Assembly (NCBI GenBank): GCA_964019425.1
Contig: OZ025814.1
Coordinates: forward strand, 510,001 to 574,000
DNA length: 64,000 bases
Direction: 5' to 3'
From: Flectonema sp. DT1601
Lineage: Eukaryota > Euglenozoa > Diplonemea > Diplonemida > Diplonemidae
Shown here: positions 24,712-36,916 of the stretch, one piece after another
Layout of the letters: the number at the start of each line of letters is the position of its first letter
Numbering within the stretch: the first letter of the stretch is position 1
Position numbers and translations under genes: made by a program
The notes under the pieces: generated by a model
The model's input: only the letters and a program-made list of their open reading frames with translations
Database searches by the model: none
What the model was told of the DNA's origin: nothing

Positions 24712-26073
24712 ATGTCAACGGGATCGCAAACACTTCCTGCTGATTTCGCTATAGTGATAAGAACTCAATCTGACATGGGTTCTCAAACCCCCTTGTACAA
24801 AAAAAAAGAAGGAAAATTAAGGCTGAAACTTTCCTTGAAATGCCAGATTTTAGAAAACGAATTAGAGCAAATGAAAGAACGAATTTTTTATGTTCTATTT
24901 TTATTTTACTTTAATGCGATGTCAGCCTCCCTCGAGAAAGACAAGCAGTTACTAAATGGATTACCTGTTGAGATCAAAGCTACCAACCAGGATCCATCCT
25001 CACTTCCTCCTGCGCCCCCTGTTTTAATTATTGAAAAAGATAGAAAAGAATATGAACTTCTGGAAGGAGTAATTCAACGGTTAACAGCAGAACGCGATGA
25101 ATCGAAGACTTCTCTTTCTGCACTAGTTCGACAATATGACTTAGTGGAAGATTACAGGAAACGTGAGCTCGCAAATCTGACTCAGAGAGCAGACCTATCG
25201 GAAATGGCGCTCTTTAATTACCATCAAAGGTTTGTTCTTCTGTCGAACGAATTGGAGACCAAATGTAATGAGGAAAGAGAAAGTAAAATAAGACTTTTCT
25301 ATACTCAACAGGAGGTCGAGAGTTTGCGTGCCGCGCGTCCCCGTATGACCCACTTTAGTCAACAAGTTTCCCCCCGAACCCCCGTTCTGTATGAATCTGT
25401 TGCTATGATGAAGATAGCAAAGAACTACCTCTCGCTCTTTACAACTACGAGTAGTCTTTTTACTCCTCTTATTAAACCCCTTATCCCTACCCTTAATTAT
25501 ATCACCCCTCTTTGTCCTCTAGCCTCAATTCCTCCGACAATGCCGCAGAGTGAAGCTCTCGACCGCACGCCGACCAAGATTTTACGACAAGAGAGTCACG
25601 TTATCTCCGTTAAAGAGAATACACCTATTGCGAGACAATGGTCCGAGGGTAGGATTGACTTACTCGAGAACTACTGTCGAGCAGTAGATGACTCTCTCGA
25701 AACAAACGAGAAAGCGGCAGAGCTCTCAGAACAACTTCTGGATGCCCAACTTCGCCTCTCGGAGCTGAATCACCAACGGTGTACAACTCACGCAGAGCAG
25801 CTTGAGCAATCCATGATGTTAACGGGACTGGCGAGCGATTTAAATGCTCAACTCGCCTTGGCACGGTCTCAAATTGCGGCCCTGAAGTTCCAATTAGCTT
25901 CATGGGCAGAAGGTTTGAGTCCGCCAGACACAGAAGAACATGAGGAAAATGAAACTCCGCCGAGAAAGTCTGAGCGTTCAACTCTGAAAAAACGAACCCC
26001 TCCATCAAGATATCGTTACAATCGAAGGAGATGTTCTGCTGATGACGTTCACGGTGACTCCACCCCCTTGTAA
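24712..26073 (+). CDS. long coiled-coil protein with basic C-terminus, full-length copy
   Basis: The frame is open from 24388, inside the minisatellite. The first in-frame ATG is at 24712, preceded 18 nt upstream by CATCTCTTTCCAG, an acceptor-like site, giving 453 residues. Heptad-rich blocks are LKLSLKCQILENELEQMKER (residue 38 on), a long one around EYELLEGVIQRLTAERDES, and SEQLLDAQLRLSELNHQR to LARSQIAALKFQLASW near the C-terminus. The tail is basic (PPRKSERSTLKKRTPPSRYR). Two hydrophobic patches (FYVLFLFYF; a Leu/Pro/Ile-rich stretch after NYLSLF) interrupt the coils and may be unspliced introns. An inverted copy exists in three pieces at 38515-48335, one piece fused to LINE sequence. It could be a host gene caught in the repeats or an ORF1-like nucleic-acid-binding protein of the LINE. 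Family unknown. Confidence 0.6.
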   Translation: MSTGSQTLPADFAIVIRTQSDMGSQTPLYKKKEGKLRLKLSLKCQILENELEQMKERIFYVLFLFYFNAMSASLEKDKQLLNGLPVEIKATNQDPSSLPPAPPVLIIEKDRKEYELLEGVIQRLTAERDESKTSLSALVRQYDLVEDYRKRELANLTQRADLSEMALFNYHQRFVLLSNELETKCNEERESKIRLFYTQQEVESLRAARPRMTHFSQQVSPRTPVLYESVAMMKIAKNYLSLFTTTSSLFTPLIKPLIPTLNYITPLCPLASIPPTMPQSEALDRTPTKILRQESHVISVKENTPIARQWSEGRIDLLENYCRAVDDSLETNEKAAELSEQLLDAQLRLSELNHQRCTTHAEQLEQSMMLTGLASDLNAQLALARSQIAALKFQLASWAEGLSPPDTEEHEENETPPRKSERSTLKKRTPPSRYRYNRRRCSADDVHGDSTPL

Positions 26074-26102
26074 TTCTCTTTTTCCTTACTTTCACATCAC
26101 TT

Positions 26103-26610
26103 TGTTTATTTAGTTTTTTAGCTTATTTATTATTTATTGTTCGTTTTTGTTTGTATTATTTTATCGATATGTTTATGTCCGTCAGATCATAACGTTAATC
26201 AGGTTAATTGTTAATTGTTAATTATAAATGGTCTAAACCCCAATCCAAGTTCCCAAGGCTTGGCATAGATTTGAGTGACGCCTTACTGGCCTCCTCATCC
26301 TCTATGAGTGGTGAGGGGGCCAGCAATGGTTTTTTTTTTTTTTTTTTTCTCTTATTTCTTTTTTTCTTTTTCTTTTACTCTAATATGAAATATTTTTGAA
26401 CAAAATGTGATTATTAATTTAAAAAAAAAAAAAAAAATAATAATGTAAATGAATAAAAAAAAAAAAAAAACATGCCTTGGGAATACAATCAAAGCCCCAA
26501 TTAATCGGTCCTTTCTTTTTCCTTCTTGTCAAGTGATCGCTCCACTCGACGATCACCAAAACCGATTGTATTTATATCTGTTCTTTTCTCAACGATCGGC
26601 TATACCGACC
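26103..26610 (+). repeat. inverted-repeat block P, left copy
   Basis: Non-coding A/T-rich sequence containing a G/C-richer core (CCAAGGCTTGGCATAGATTT and GGTGAGGGGGCCAGC). It is present inverted at 37355..37858 with high similarity. It forms the outer part of the palindrome, directly after the coiled-coil gene. Confidence 0.9.
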
Positions 26611-26980
26611 ATTTTTTTTTTTATAAATAATTGTTTTCTTCTTCTCGACGATCAGTTCCAATTGATCGACCTTTTTTTTTTTTTTCCTTTATTCCTTCCA
26701 TCCCTCCCGCTCCCCTAATTTTAAATAAAAACAAGATCAGCTCAGCTTGATCGTTAATCTTTTTTTCTTTTTTTAATTTAAACTGATTGTATTTATATCT
26801 GTTTATTTTTCTCAACGATCGGCTATACCGACCAACCTTTAAAATAATTTCTTCTTCTCGACGATCAGATCCAAATGATCAACCTTTTCTTTTTTTTTCC
26901 TCTATTCCTTCCATCCCTCCCGCTCCCCTATTTGTAATAAAAACAAGATCAGCTCAGCTTGATCGTTAATTTTTTTTCTT
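26591..26980 (+). repeat. block Q, tandem pair
   Basis: Two ~170-bp units (about 26591..26762 and 26813..26975) share CGATCGGCTATACCGACC, CTTCTCGACGATCAG, TTCCATCCCTCCCGCTCCCC and AAGATCAGCTCAGCTTGATC. An inverted version lies at 35545..35925 and an older, diverged one near 55460. Confidence 0.85.
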
Positions 26981-26986
26981 TCTTTT

Positions 26987-27615
26987 TTGTTGGTCCTAGT
27001 CAAGACCTTAAACTGACTAACCGGTCTTAATTTTAAATAAGTGTTAACCTAGTTTCTCTTTTCCTTTTCAATTTCCTTTTAATACTCTCTATCTGGTCTG
27101 TTATGTCATATTTCTCATTTAATTTTATCATCCATTTTACTTTTCACTGTTTCCCATCTACATTTTATTTTCAAATAGTTACGGACTGTTAAAAAAAAAA
27201 AAGAAGTTTAAATAAGTTAAATTGAACATGTTAACTAAATTCCTTAATTCTTCCGTCATGGTCATGACATTCTTTTTCGTTTCTCTAATGCACAAGAGAT
27301 ACCATCACTCATGAGATACCAACGCACATACGAGATACCAGCACTCCAGAGATACCGACACGCTAGAGATACCAAGTCACTTGAGATACCTCCTTGTAAA
27401 TTAATTCCCGGTATTTCAAATTTGAATTGATAGTGTCAACTCTGCTTGCTGCTCTTGTTAATGTGTTGTCTCCTGACAGTGATCTTAACTCCTGTAAAAA
27501 GAAAAAAAAAAAGAAATCAAAAAAGAAGAATTTTCAAACGAAGTTATAACAACCCCTACCACCCATTATGATCAATTCCGCTTGTTTTTTTTTTTTTTTT
27601 TTTAAAACAAAAAAA
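26987..27615 (+). repeat. block R with a GAGATACC mini-array
   Basis: Starts TGTTGGTCCTAGTCAAGACC and ends in the poly(T)/poly(A) lead-in to the satellite. Direct copy at 41073..41695, inverted copy at 34915..35530, diverged pieces at 38400-38514 (inverted) and about 55560-55690. Between 27297 and 27393 the octamer GAGATACC recurs six times with 9-11-bp variable spacers. A perfect dyad GTCATG-GT-CATGAC lies at 27254-27267. Confidence 0.9.
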
Positions 27616-27619
27616 AAAA

Positions 27620-29919
27620 TAAAAAATTATAAAAGATTAAACAATGTTATCATTGTATTTTTATCGATCGACTATGTCGATTACTTTCTATTTTCCGTCC
27701 TGGTCAAGACGCTAAACTGATTGTTTTTTTTTTTTTTTCCAAAATTAATAAAAAAGAATATAAAAAAAATAAAATAAAAAAAAGAATAAACAATGTTATC
27801 ATTGTTTTTTTATCGTTCGACTTTGTCGACTAATTTCTATTTTCCGTTTTTTTTCTTAAAAAATAAATAAAAAGAATTTAAAAAAAAAAAAAAAAAAAAA
27901 GAATAAACAATGTTATCATTGTTTTTTTATCGATCGACTATGTCGATTACTTTCTATTTTCCGTCCTGGTCAAGACGCTAAACTGATTGTTTTTTTTTTT
28001 TTTTTTTTCAAAATTAATAAAAAAGAATATAAAAAAAAAAAAATAAAAAAAAGAATAAACAATGTTATCATTGTTTTTTTATCGTTCGACTTTGTCGACT
28101 AATTTCTATTTTCCGTTTTTTTTTTCTTAAAAAATAAATAAAAAGAATTTAAAAAAAAAAAAAAAAAAAAGAATAAACAATGTTATCATTGTTTTTTTTA
28201 TCGATCGACTATGTCGATTACTTTCTATTTTCCGTCCTGGTCAAGACGCTAAACTGATTGTTTTTTTTTTTTTTTTTTTTTCAAAATTAATAAAAAAGAA
28301 TATAAAAAAAAAAAATAAAAAAAAGAATAAACAATGTTATCATTGTTTTTTTATCGTTCGACTTTGTCGACTAATTTCTATTTTCCGTTTTTTTCTCTTA
28401 AAAAATAAATAAAAAGAATTTAAAAAAAAAAAAAAAAAAAAAGAATAAACAATGTTATCATTGTTTTTTTATCGATCGACTATGTCGATTACTTTCTATT
28501 TTCCGTCCTGGTCAAGACGCTAAACTGATTGTTTTTTTTTTTTTTTTTTTCAAAATTAATAAAAAAGAATATAAAAAAAAAAAAATAAAAAAAAGAATAA
28601 ACAATGTTATCATTGTTTTTTTATCGTTCGACTTTGTCGACTAATTTCTATTTTCCGTTTTTTTCTCTTAAAAAATAAATAAAAAGAATTTAAAAAAAAA
28701 AAAAAAAAGAATAAACAATGTTATCATTGTTTTTTTATCGATCGACTTTGTCGACTAATTTCTATTTTCCGTCCTGGTCAGGACGCTAAACTGATTGTTT
28801 TTTTTTTTCAAAATTAATAAAAAAGATTATAAAAAAAAAAAAAATAAAAAAAAGAATAAACAATGTTATCACTGTTTTTTTATCGTTCGACTTTGTCGAC
28901 TAATTTCTATTTTCCGTTTTTTTCTCTTAAAAAATAAATAAAAAGAATTTAAAAAAAAAAAAAAAAAAAAAAGAATAAACAATGTTATCATTGTTTTTTT
29001 ATCGATCGACTATGTCGATTACTTTCTATTTTCCGTCCTGGTCAAGACGCTAAACTGATTGTTTTTTTTTTTTTCAAAATTAATAAAAAAGATTATAAAA
29101 AAAAAAAATAAAAAAAAGAATAAACAATGTTATCATTGTTTTTTTATCGTTCGACTTTGTCGACTAATTTCTATTTTCCGTTTTTTTTCTTAAAAAATAA
29201 ATAAAAAGAATTTAAAAAAAAAAAAAAAAAAAAAAAGAATAAACAATGTTATCATTGTTTTGTTATCGATCGACTTTGTCGACTAATTTCTATTTTCCGT
29301 CCTGGTCAAGACGCTAAACTGATTGTTTTTTCTAAATAAATAAAAAGAATAAAAAAAAAAAAAAAAAAAAAAGATTAAACAATGTTATCATTGTTTTTTT
29401 TTATCGATCGACTATGTCGATTACTTTCTATTTTCCGTCCTGGTCAGGACGCTAAACTGATTGTTTTTTCTTTAAAAAATAAATAAAAAGAATAAAAAAG
29501 AAAAAAAAAAAAAAAAAAGAATAAACAATGTTATCATTGTTTTCTTATCGATCGACTTTGTCGACTAATTTTTATTTTCCGTCCTGGTCAAGACGCTAAA
29601 CTGATTGTTTTTTCTTTAAAAAATAAATAAAAAGAATAAAAAAAAAAAAAACAAAAAAAAAAGAATAAACAATGTTATCATTGTTTTTTTATCGATCGAC
29701 TATGTCGATCACTTTCTATTTTTCGTCCTGGTCAGGACGCTAAACTGATTGTTTTTTCTTTAAAAATAAATAAAAAGAATAAAAAAAAAAAGAAAAAAGG
29801 AATAAACAATGTTATCATTGTTTTTATTTTATCGATCGACTATGTCGATTACTTTCTATTTTCCGTCCTGGTCAAGACGCTAAACTGATTGTTTTTTCTT
29901 TAAAAAATAATAAGAAGGA

Positions 29920-29951
<32 letters not shown>

Positions 29952-30881
29952 TAAACAATGTTATCATTGTTTTTTTATCGATCGACTATGTCGATCACTT
30001 TCTATTTTTCGTCCTGGTCAAGACGCTAAACTGATTGTTTTTTCTTTAAAAATAATAAAAAGGATTTAAAAAAAAAATAAAAAAAAAAAAAAAAGATTAA
30101 ACAATGTTATCATTGTTTTTTTTTATCGATCGACTATGTCGATCACTTTCTATTTTCCGTCCTGGTCAAGACGCTAAACTGATTGTTTTTTTTTCAAAAT
30201 TAATAAAAAAGAATATAAAAAAAAAATAAAAAAAAAAAGAATAAACAATGTTATCATTGTTTTTTTTTTTATTGTTCGACTTTGTTGACTAATTTCTATT
30301 TTCCGTTTTTTTTCTTTTTAAAAAATAAATAAAAAGAATTTAAAAAAAAAAAAAAAAAAAAGAATAAACAATGTTATCATTGTTTTTTTTTCATCGATCG
30401 ACTATGTCGATTACTTTCTATTTTCCGTCCTGGTCAAGACGCTAAACTGATTGTTTTTTTTTCAAAATTAATAAAAAAGAATATAAAAAAAAACAAAAAC
30501 AAAAAGAATAAACAATGTTATCATTGTTTTTTTTTTATCGTTCGACTTTGTCGACTAATTTTTATTTTCCGTTTTTTTTTCTTTAAAAATAAATAAAAAG
30601 AATTTAAAAAAAAAAAAAAAAAAAAAGAATAAACAATGTTATCATTGTTTTTTTATCGATCGACTATGTCGATCACTTTCTATTTTCCGTCCTGGTCAAG
30701 ACGCTAAACTGATTGTTTTTTCTTTAAAATAATAAAAAGGATTAAAAAAAAAAAAAAAAAAAAAAAAAGAATAAACAATGTTATCATTGTTTTTTATCGA
30801 TCGACTATGTCGATCACTTTCTATTTTCCGTCCTGGTCAAGACGCTAAACTGATTGTTTTTTCTTTAAAAAATAATTAAAA

Positions 30882-30917
<36 letters not shown>

Positions 30918-31172
30918 TTAATCAATGTTATCATTGTTTTTTTATCGATCGACTATGTCGATCACTTTCAATTTTCCGTCCTGGTCAGGACGCTAAACTG
31001 ATTGTTTTTTCTTTAAAAATAAATGAAAAGAACAAAAAAAAAAAAAAAAAAAAAAGGAATAAACAATGTTATCATTGTTTTTTTTTTATCGATCGACTAT
31101 GTCGATTACTTTCTATTTTCCGTCCTGGTCAAGACGCTAAACTGATTGTTTTTTCTTTAAAATAATTAAAAG

Positions 31173-31209
<37 letters not shown>

Positions 31210-31312
31210 ATAAACAATGTTATCATTGTTTTTTTTCTATCGATCGACTATGTCGATTAATTTCTATTTTCCGTCCTGATCGAGACGCTAAACTGATTGT
31301 TTCCTTTTTTTA
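27620..31312 (+). repeat. hairpin-rich AT satellite, array 1
   Basis: Tandem units each start AATAAACAATGTTATCATTG. Type A (about 130-155 bp) continues ATCGATCGACTATGTCGAT...CGTCCTGGTCAAGACGCTAAA. Type B (about 118 bp) has ATCGTTCGACTTTGTCGACT and lacks the CCTGGTC part. A and B alternate at first as a ~270-bp dimer, then mostly A follows. Units are separated by A and T runs of variable length. Confidence 0.95.
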
Positions 31313-31721
31313 AATGAATTCGATAGAGTGGGAAGTAACGGACTGGGAGCTTTTGGCTCCTGCCCTATTCCCGATGTAAACTTTCTTTTTATTTTTTTTT
31401 TTTTTTTTTTAACAGGCCCAGAGGGCGACAATGACTGTTGCTGACCAAGGAATAATATTCAAATGAATTTTCGTTTCAAAGAAACGAACAGAATTAAGAG
31501 AGAGGCAGAGAAAAAAAAAAAAAAAAGAAAGAAAAGAAAAAAAAAATATGAAGAGGAAATAATCAAACATGAAAAAAATAAAAAAAAAAAAAAAAATATA
31601 AATAAAAAACGTTGTATGAAAAAGGAAAAAAAAGAAAAAAAAAAAAAAAAAAGACCAGAAAAGGAAAGAGAAAATGAAAAGGTATAATATTATTGTGGGG
31701 ATATGAGGATAGCAGGGAGAT

Positions 31722-31735
<14 letters not shown>
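31313..31735 (+). repeat. element E, copy 1 (centre of palindrome)
   Basis: About 400 bp from GAATTCGATAGAGTGGGAAG, through CTCCTGCCCTATTCCCGATG, AACAGGCCCAGAGGGCGACA and a purine-rich A/G tract, to GGGGATATGAGGATAGCAGG and GGGAGATGCTC plus poly(T). Other copies are at 35930, 44282 (minus), 45668 and 49890 (minus). It separates two oppositely oriented satellite arrays. The long Lys-rich frame inside is poly(A) translation, not a gene. Confidence 0.9.
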
Positions 31736-31752
<17 letters not shown>

Positions 31753-31759
31753 ATTTATT

Positions 31760-31865
31760 ATTTAAAAAAAGGAAACAATCAGTTTAGCGTCTCGATCGGG
31801 ACGGAAAATAGAAATTAATCGACATAGTCGATCGGTAGAAAAAAAAACAATGATAACATTGTTTA

Positions 31866-31900
<35 letters not shown>

Positions 31901-34895
31901 CTTTTAATTATTTTAAAGAAAAAACAATCAGTTTAGCGTCTTGACCAGGACGGAAAATAGAAAGTGATCGACATAGTCGATCGATAAAAAAACAATGATA
32001 ACATTGTTTATTCATTTTTTTTATTTTTTTTAAATTCTTATTATTTATTTTTTAAAGAAAAAAAAAACGGAAAATAAAAATTAGTCGACAAAGTCGAACG
32101 ATAAAAAAAAAACAATGATAACATTGTTTATTCTTTTTTTTTTTTGTTTTTTTTTTTATATTCTTTTTTATTAATTTTGAAAAAAAAAACAATCAGTTTA
32201 GCGTCTTGACCAGGACGGAAAATAGAAAGTAATCGACATAGTCGATCGATAAAAAAACAATGATAACATTGTTTAATCTTTTTTTTTAAATTCTTTTTAT
32301 TTATTTTTTAAAGAAAAAAAACGGAAAATAGAAATTAGTCGACAAAGTCGAACGATAAAAAAACAATGATAACATTGTTTATTCTTTTTTTTTATTTTTT
32401 TTATATTTTTTTTTAATTAATTTTGAAAAAAAAACAATCAGTTTAGCGTCTTGACCAGGACGGAAAATAGAAAGCGATCGACATAGTCGATCGATAAGAA
32501 AACAATGATAACATTGTTTATTCTTTTTTTTTATTTTAAATTCTTTTTATTTATTTTTTAAAGAAAAAAAAAGGAAAATAGAAATTAGTCGACAAAGTCG
32601 AACGATAAAAAAAAACAATGATAACATTGTTTATTCTTTTTTTTGTATTTTTTTTATATTCTTTTTTATTAATTTTGAAAAAAAAAAAAAAAACAATCAG
32701 TTTAGCGTCTTGACCAGGACGGAAAATAGAAAGTGATCGACATAGTCGATCGATAAAAAAACAATGATAACATTGTTTATTCTTTTTTTTTATTTTAAAT
32801 TCTTTTTATTTATTTTTTAAAGAAAAAAAACGGAAAATAGAAATTAGTCGACAAAGTCGAACGATAAAAAAAACAATGATAACATTGTTTATTCTTTTTT
32901 TTATTTTTTTTTTTATATTCTTTTTTATTAATTTTGAAAAAAAAAAAAAAAAAAAACAATCAGTTTAGCGTCTTGACCAGGACGGAAAATAGAAAGTAAT
33001 CGACATAGTCGATCGATAAAAAAACAATGATAACATTGTTTATTCTTTTTTTTTTTAAATTCTTTTTATTTATTTTTTAAAGGAAAAAAAAAACGGAAAA
33101 TAGAAATTAGTCGACAAAGTCGAACGATAAAAAAACAATGATAACATTGTTTATTCTTTTTTTTTTTTTTTTTATTTCTTTTTATTTATTAAAAAAAAAA
33201 ACAATCAGTTTAGCGTCTTGACCAGGACGGAAAATAGAAAGTGATCGACATAGTCGATCGATTAAAAAACAATGATAACATTGTTTATTCTTTTTTTTTA
33301 TTTTAAATTCTTTTTATTTATTTTTTAAAGAAAAAAAAAAAACGGAAAATAGAAATTAGTCGACAAAGTCGAACGATAAAAAAAAAACAATGATAACATT
33401 GTTTATTCTTTTTTTGTATTTTTTTATATTCTTTTTTATTAATTTTGAAAAAAAAAACAATCAGTTTAGCGTCTTGACCAGGACGGAAAATAGAAAGTGA
33501 TCGACATAGTCGATCGATAAAAAAAACAATGATAACATTGTTTATTCTTTTTTTTTATTTTAAATTCTTTTTATTTATTTTTTAAAGAAAAAAAAAACGG
33601 AAAATAGAAATTAGTCGACAAAGTCGAACGATAAAAAAAAACAATGATAACATTGTTTATTCTTTTTTTGTATTTTTTTATATTCTTTTTTATTAATTTT
33701 GAAAAAAAAACAATCAGTTTAGCGTCTTGACCAGGACGGAAAATAGAAAGTGATCGACATAGTCGATCGATAAAAAAACAATGATAACATTGTTTATTCT
33801 TTTTTTTTTTTTTTTTTTAATTCTTTTTATTTATTTTTAAAGAAAAAACAATCAGTTTAGCGTCCTGACCAGGACGGAAAATAGAAAGTAATCGACATAG
33901 TCGATCGATAAAAAAAACAATGATAACATTGTTTATTCTTTTTTTTTTTTTTTTTAATTCTTTTTATTTATTTTTAAAGAAAAAACAATCAGTTTAGCGT
34001 CCTGACCAGGACGGAAAATAGAAAGTAATCGACATAGTCGATCGATAAAAAAACAATGATAACATTGTTTATTCTTTTTTTTTATTTTAAATTCTTTTTA
34101 TTTATTTTTTAAAGAAAAAAAAACGGAAAATAGAAATTAGTCGACAAAGTCGAACGATAAAAAAAAAACAATGATAACATTGTTTATTCTTTTTTTGTAT
34201 TTTTTTATATTCTTTTTTATTAATTTTGAAAAAAAAAACAATCAGTTTAGCGTCTTGACCAGGACGGAAAATAGAAATTAGTCGACAAAGTCGAACGATA
34301 AAAAAAAAACAATGATAACATTGTTTATTCTTTTTTTGTATTTTTTTATATTCTTTTTTATTAATTTTGAAAAAAAAAACAATCAGTTTAGCGTCTTGAC
34401 CAGGACGGAAAATAGAAAGTGATCGACATAGTCGATCGATAAAAAAACAATGATAACATTGTTTATTCTTTTTTTATTTTATTTTAAATTCTTTTTATTT
34501 ATTTTTTAAAGAAAAAAAAAACGGATAATAGAAATTAGTCAACAAAGTCGAACGATAAAAAAAAAAACAATGATAACATTGTTTATTCTTTTTTTTTATT
34601 TTATTTTTTTTTAATATTTTTTTATTTTGAAAAAAAAAAACAATCAGTTTAGCGTCTTGACCAGGACGGAAAATAGAAAGTGATCGACATAGTCGATCGA
34701 TAAAAAAAAAAACAATGATAACATTGTTTATTCTTTTTTTTTTTTTTATATTCTTTTTATTAATTTTTTTAAAAAAAAAAAAACAATCAGTTTAGCGTCT
34801 TGACCAGGACGGAAAACTGGAAGTAATCGACATAGTCGATCGATAAAAAAAACAATGATAACATTGTTTCATCTTTTATATTTTTTAATTTTTTT
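31760..34895 (-). repeat. hairpin-rich AT satellite, array 2 (inverted)
   Basis: Same A/B units as array 1 on the opposite strand, beginning GGAAACAATCAGTTTAGCGT. Arrays 1 and 2 form the core of the palindrome with element E as spacer. Confidence 0.95.
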
Positions 34896-34914
34896 TTTAT
34901 ATTTGAAGAAAAGA

Positions 34915-35530
34915 AAGAAAAAAAAAAAAAAAACAAGCGGAATTGATCATAATGGGTGGCAGGGGTTGATATAACTTCATTTGAAAATTCTTCTTTTTTA
35001 ATTTCTTTTTTTTTTTTTTTTTTTTTTTTTTATTTAACAGGAGTTAAGATCACTTACATGAGTTAACACAACATAGATACGAGAGTAGCAAACTGAGGTA
35101 ACACTACCAATTCAACAAAAAATAATCAGGATCGGACACAAGGAGGAGGGTTCATTCTACCTCTCACTGTCCTTGCTGGTATCTTAAGTGTCTTGGTATC
35201 TCTTTCGTGTCGGTATCTCGGAAGTGCTGGTATCTCGTATGTGCGTTGGTATCTCTTGCGTGTTGGTATCTCTTGCACATAAGAAAAAATATTGAGTTAA
35301 CATGATCAGTTTTATTTAAAATTAAAGACAGACCGGAACTATTTGAAAATAAAATGTAGATGGGAAACAGTGAAAATTAAAATGAATGATAAAATTAAAT
35401 GAGATTTATGACATAACAGACCAGATAGAGAGTAATAAAGGGAAAAGGAAAACGGGAAGGGTTCATTCACTTAGTTGAAGTTAAGACCGATTAGTCAGTT
35501 TAAGGTCTTGACTAGGACCAACAAAAAAAA
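34915..35530 (-). repeat. block R, inverted copy
   Basis: Inverted relative of 26987..27615. It includes GGTATCTC repeated with short variable spacers around 35180..35280, and ends ...GTCTTGACTAGGACCAACA. It is more diverged than the direct copy at 41073. Confidence 0.9.
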
Positions 35531-35544
35531 AAAAAAAATAAATA

Positions 35545-35741
35545 ACGGTCAAGCTGAGCTGATCTTGTTTTTATTAAAATAAGGGGAGCGGGAGGGATGG
35601 AAGGAATAAAGGGAAAAAAAAGAAAAGGTCGATCAATTGGATCTGGTCGACGAGAAGAAGAAGACAATTATTTTAAAGGTCGATCGGCATAGCCGATCGT
35701 TGAGAAAAATAACCAGATATAAATACAATCAGTTTAAATAA

Positions 35742-35777
<36 letters not shown>

Positions 35778-35925
35778 TTAACGATCAAACTGAGCTGATC
35801 TTGTTTTTATTAAAATAAGGGGAGCGGGAGGGATGGAAGGAATAAAGGAAAAAAAAGAAAAGGTCGATCAATTGGATCTGATCGTCGAGAAGAAGAAAAC
35901 AATTATTTTAAAAAAAAATGATGAA
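35545..35925 (-). repeat. block Q, inverted copies
   Basis: Two inverted Q units. The first carries CGATCGGC-ATA-GCCGATCG at 35681-35699, an 8-bp perfect stem. The second is cut near 35925 by element E. Confidence 0.85.
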
Positions 35926-36330
35926 TTTCGATAAGTGGGAAGTAACGGACTGGGAGCTTTTGGCTCCTGCCCTATTCCCGATGTAAACTTTCTTTTTATT
36001 TTTATTTTTTTTTTTAACAGGCCCAAAGGGCGACAATGATGGTTGCTGACCAAGGAATAATATTCAAATGAATTTTCGTTTCAAAGAAACGAACAGAATT
36101 GAGAGAGAGGCAGAGAAAAAAAAAAAAAAAAAAAGAAAGAATAGAAAAAGAAAAATATGAAGAGGAAATAATCAAACATGAAAAAAAAAAAAAAAAAAAT
36201 ATAAATAAAAAACGTTGTATGAAAAAGGAAAAAAAGAAAAAAAAAGACCAGAAAAGGAAAGAGAAAATGAAAAGGTATAATATTATTGTGGGGATATGAG
36301 GATAGCAGGGAGATGCTCTTTTTTTTTTTT
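35926..36330 (+). repeat. element E, copy 2
   Basis: Same sequence as the E copy at 31313 in the same orientation, starting TTTCGATAAGTGGGAAGTAA inside block Q and ending GGGAGATGCTC plus poly(T). It is followed by satellite on the inverted strand, the standard E-satellite order. Confidence 0.9.
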
Positions 36331-36344
36331 TTTTTTTATTATTT

Positions 36345-36444
36345 AAAAAAAGGAAACAATCAGTTTAGCGTCTCGATCAGGACGGAAAATAGAAATTAAT
36401 CGACATAGTCGATCGATAGAAAAAAAAATGATAACATTGTTTAT

Positions 36445-36481
<37 letters not shown>

Positions 36482-36736
36482 CTTTTAATTATTTTAAAGA
36501 AAAAACAATCAGTTTAGCGTCTTGACCAGGACGGAAAATAGAAAGTAATCGACATAGTCGATCGATAAAAAAAAAACAATGATAACATTGTTTATTCCTT
36601 TTTTTTTTTTTTTTTTTTTTGTTCTTTTCATTTATTTTTAAAGAAAAAACAATCAGTTTAGCGTCCTGACCAGGACGGAAAATTGAAAGTGATCGACATA
36701 GTCGATCGATAAAAAAACAATGATAACATTGATTAA

Positions 36737-36771
<35 letters not shown>

Positions 36772-36882
36772 TTTTAATTATTTTTTAAAGAAAAAACAAT
36801 CAGTTTAGCGTCTTGACCAGGACGGAAAATAGAAAGTGATCGACATAGTCGATCGATAAAAAACAATGATAACATTGTTTAT

Positions 36883-36916
<34 letters not shown>

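Noticed and set aside
25625-26095. 156-codon antisense frame opposite the coiled-coil gene, repeated at 38527..38997
   Set aside because: It is the complement of the coiled-coil coding sequence and recurs only because that gene copy is inverted; no acceptor or protein features of its own.
27297-27393. CRISPR-like look of the GAGATACC array
   Set aside because: Repeats of 8 bp with 9-11-bp spacers are far too short, there are no cas genes, and the setting is a eukaryotic satellite.
31463-31687. Lys/Glu-rich ORF in element E (again at 36099)
   Set aside because: It is a translation of A/G tracts and varies with poly(A) length between E copies.
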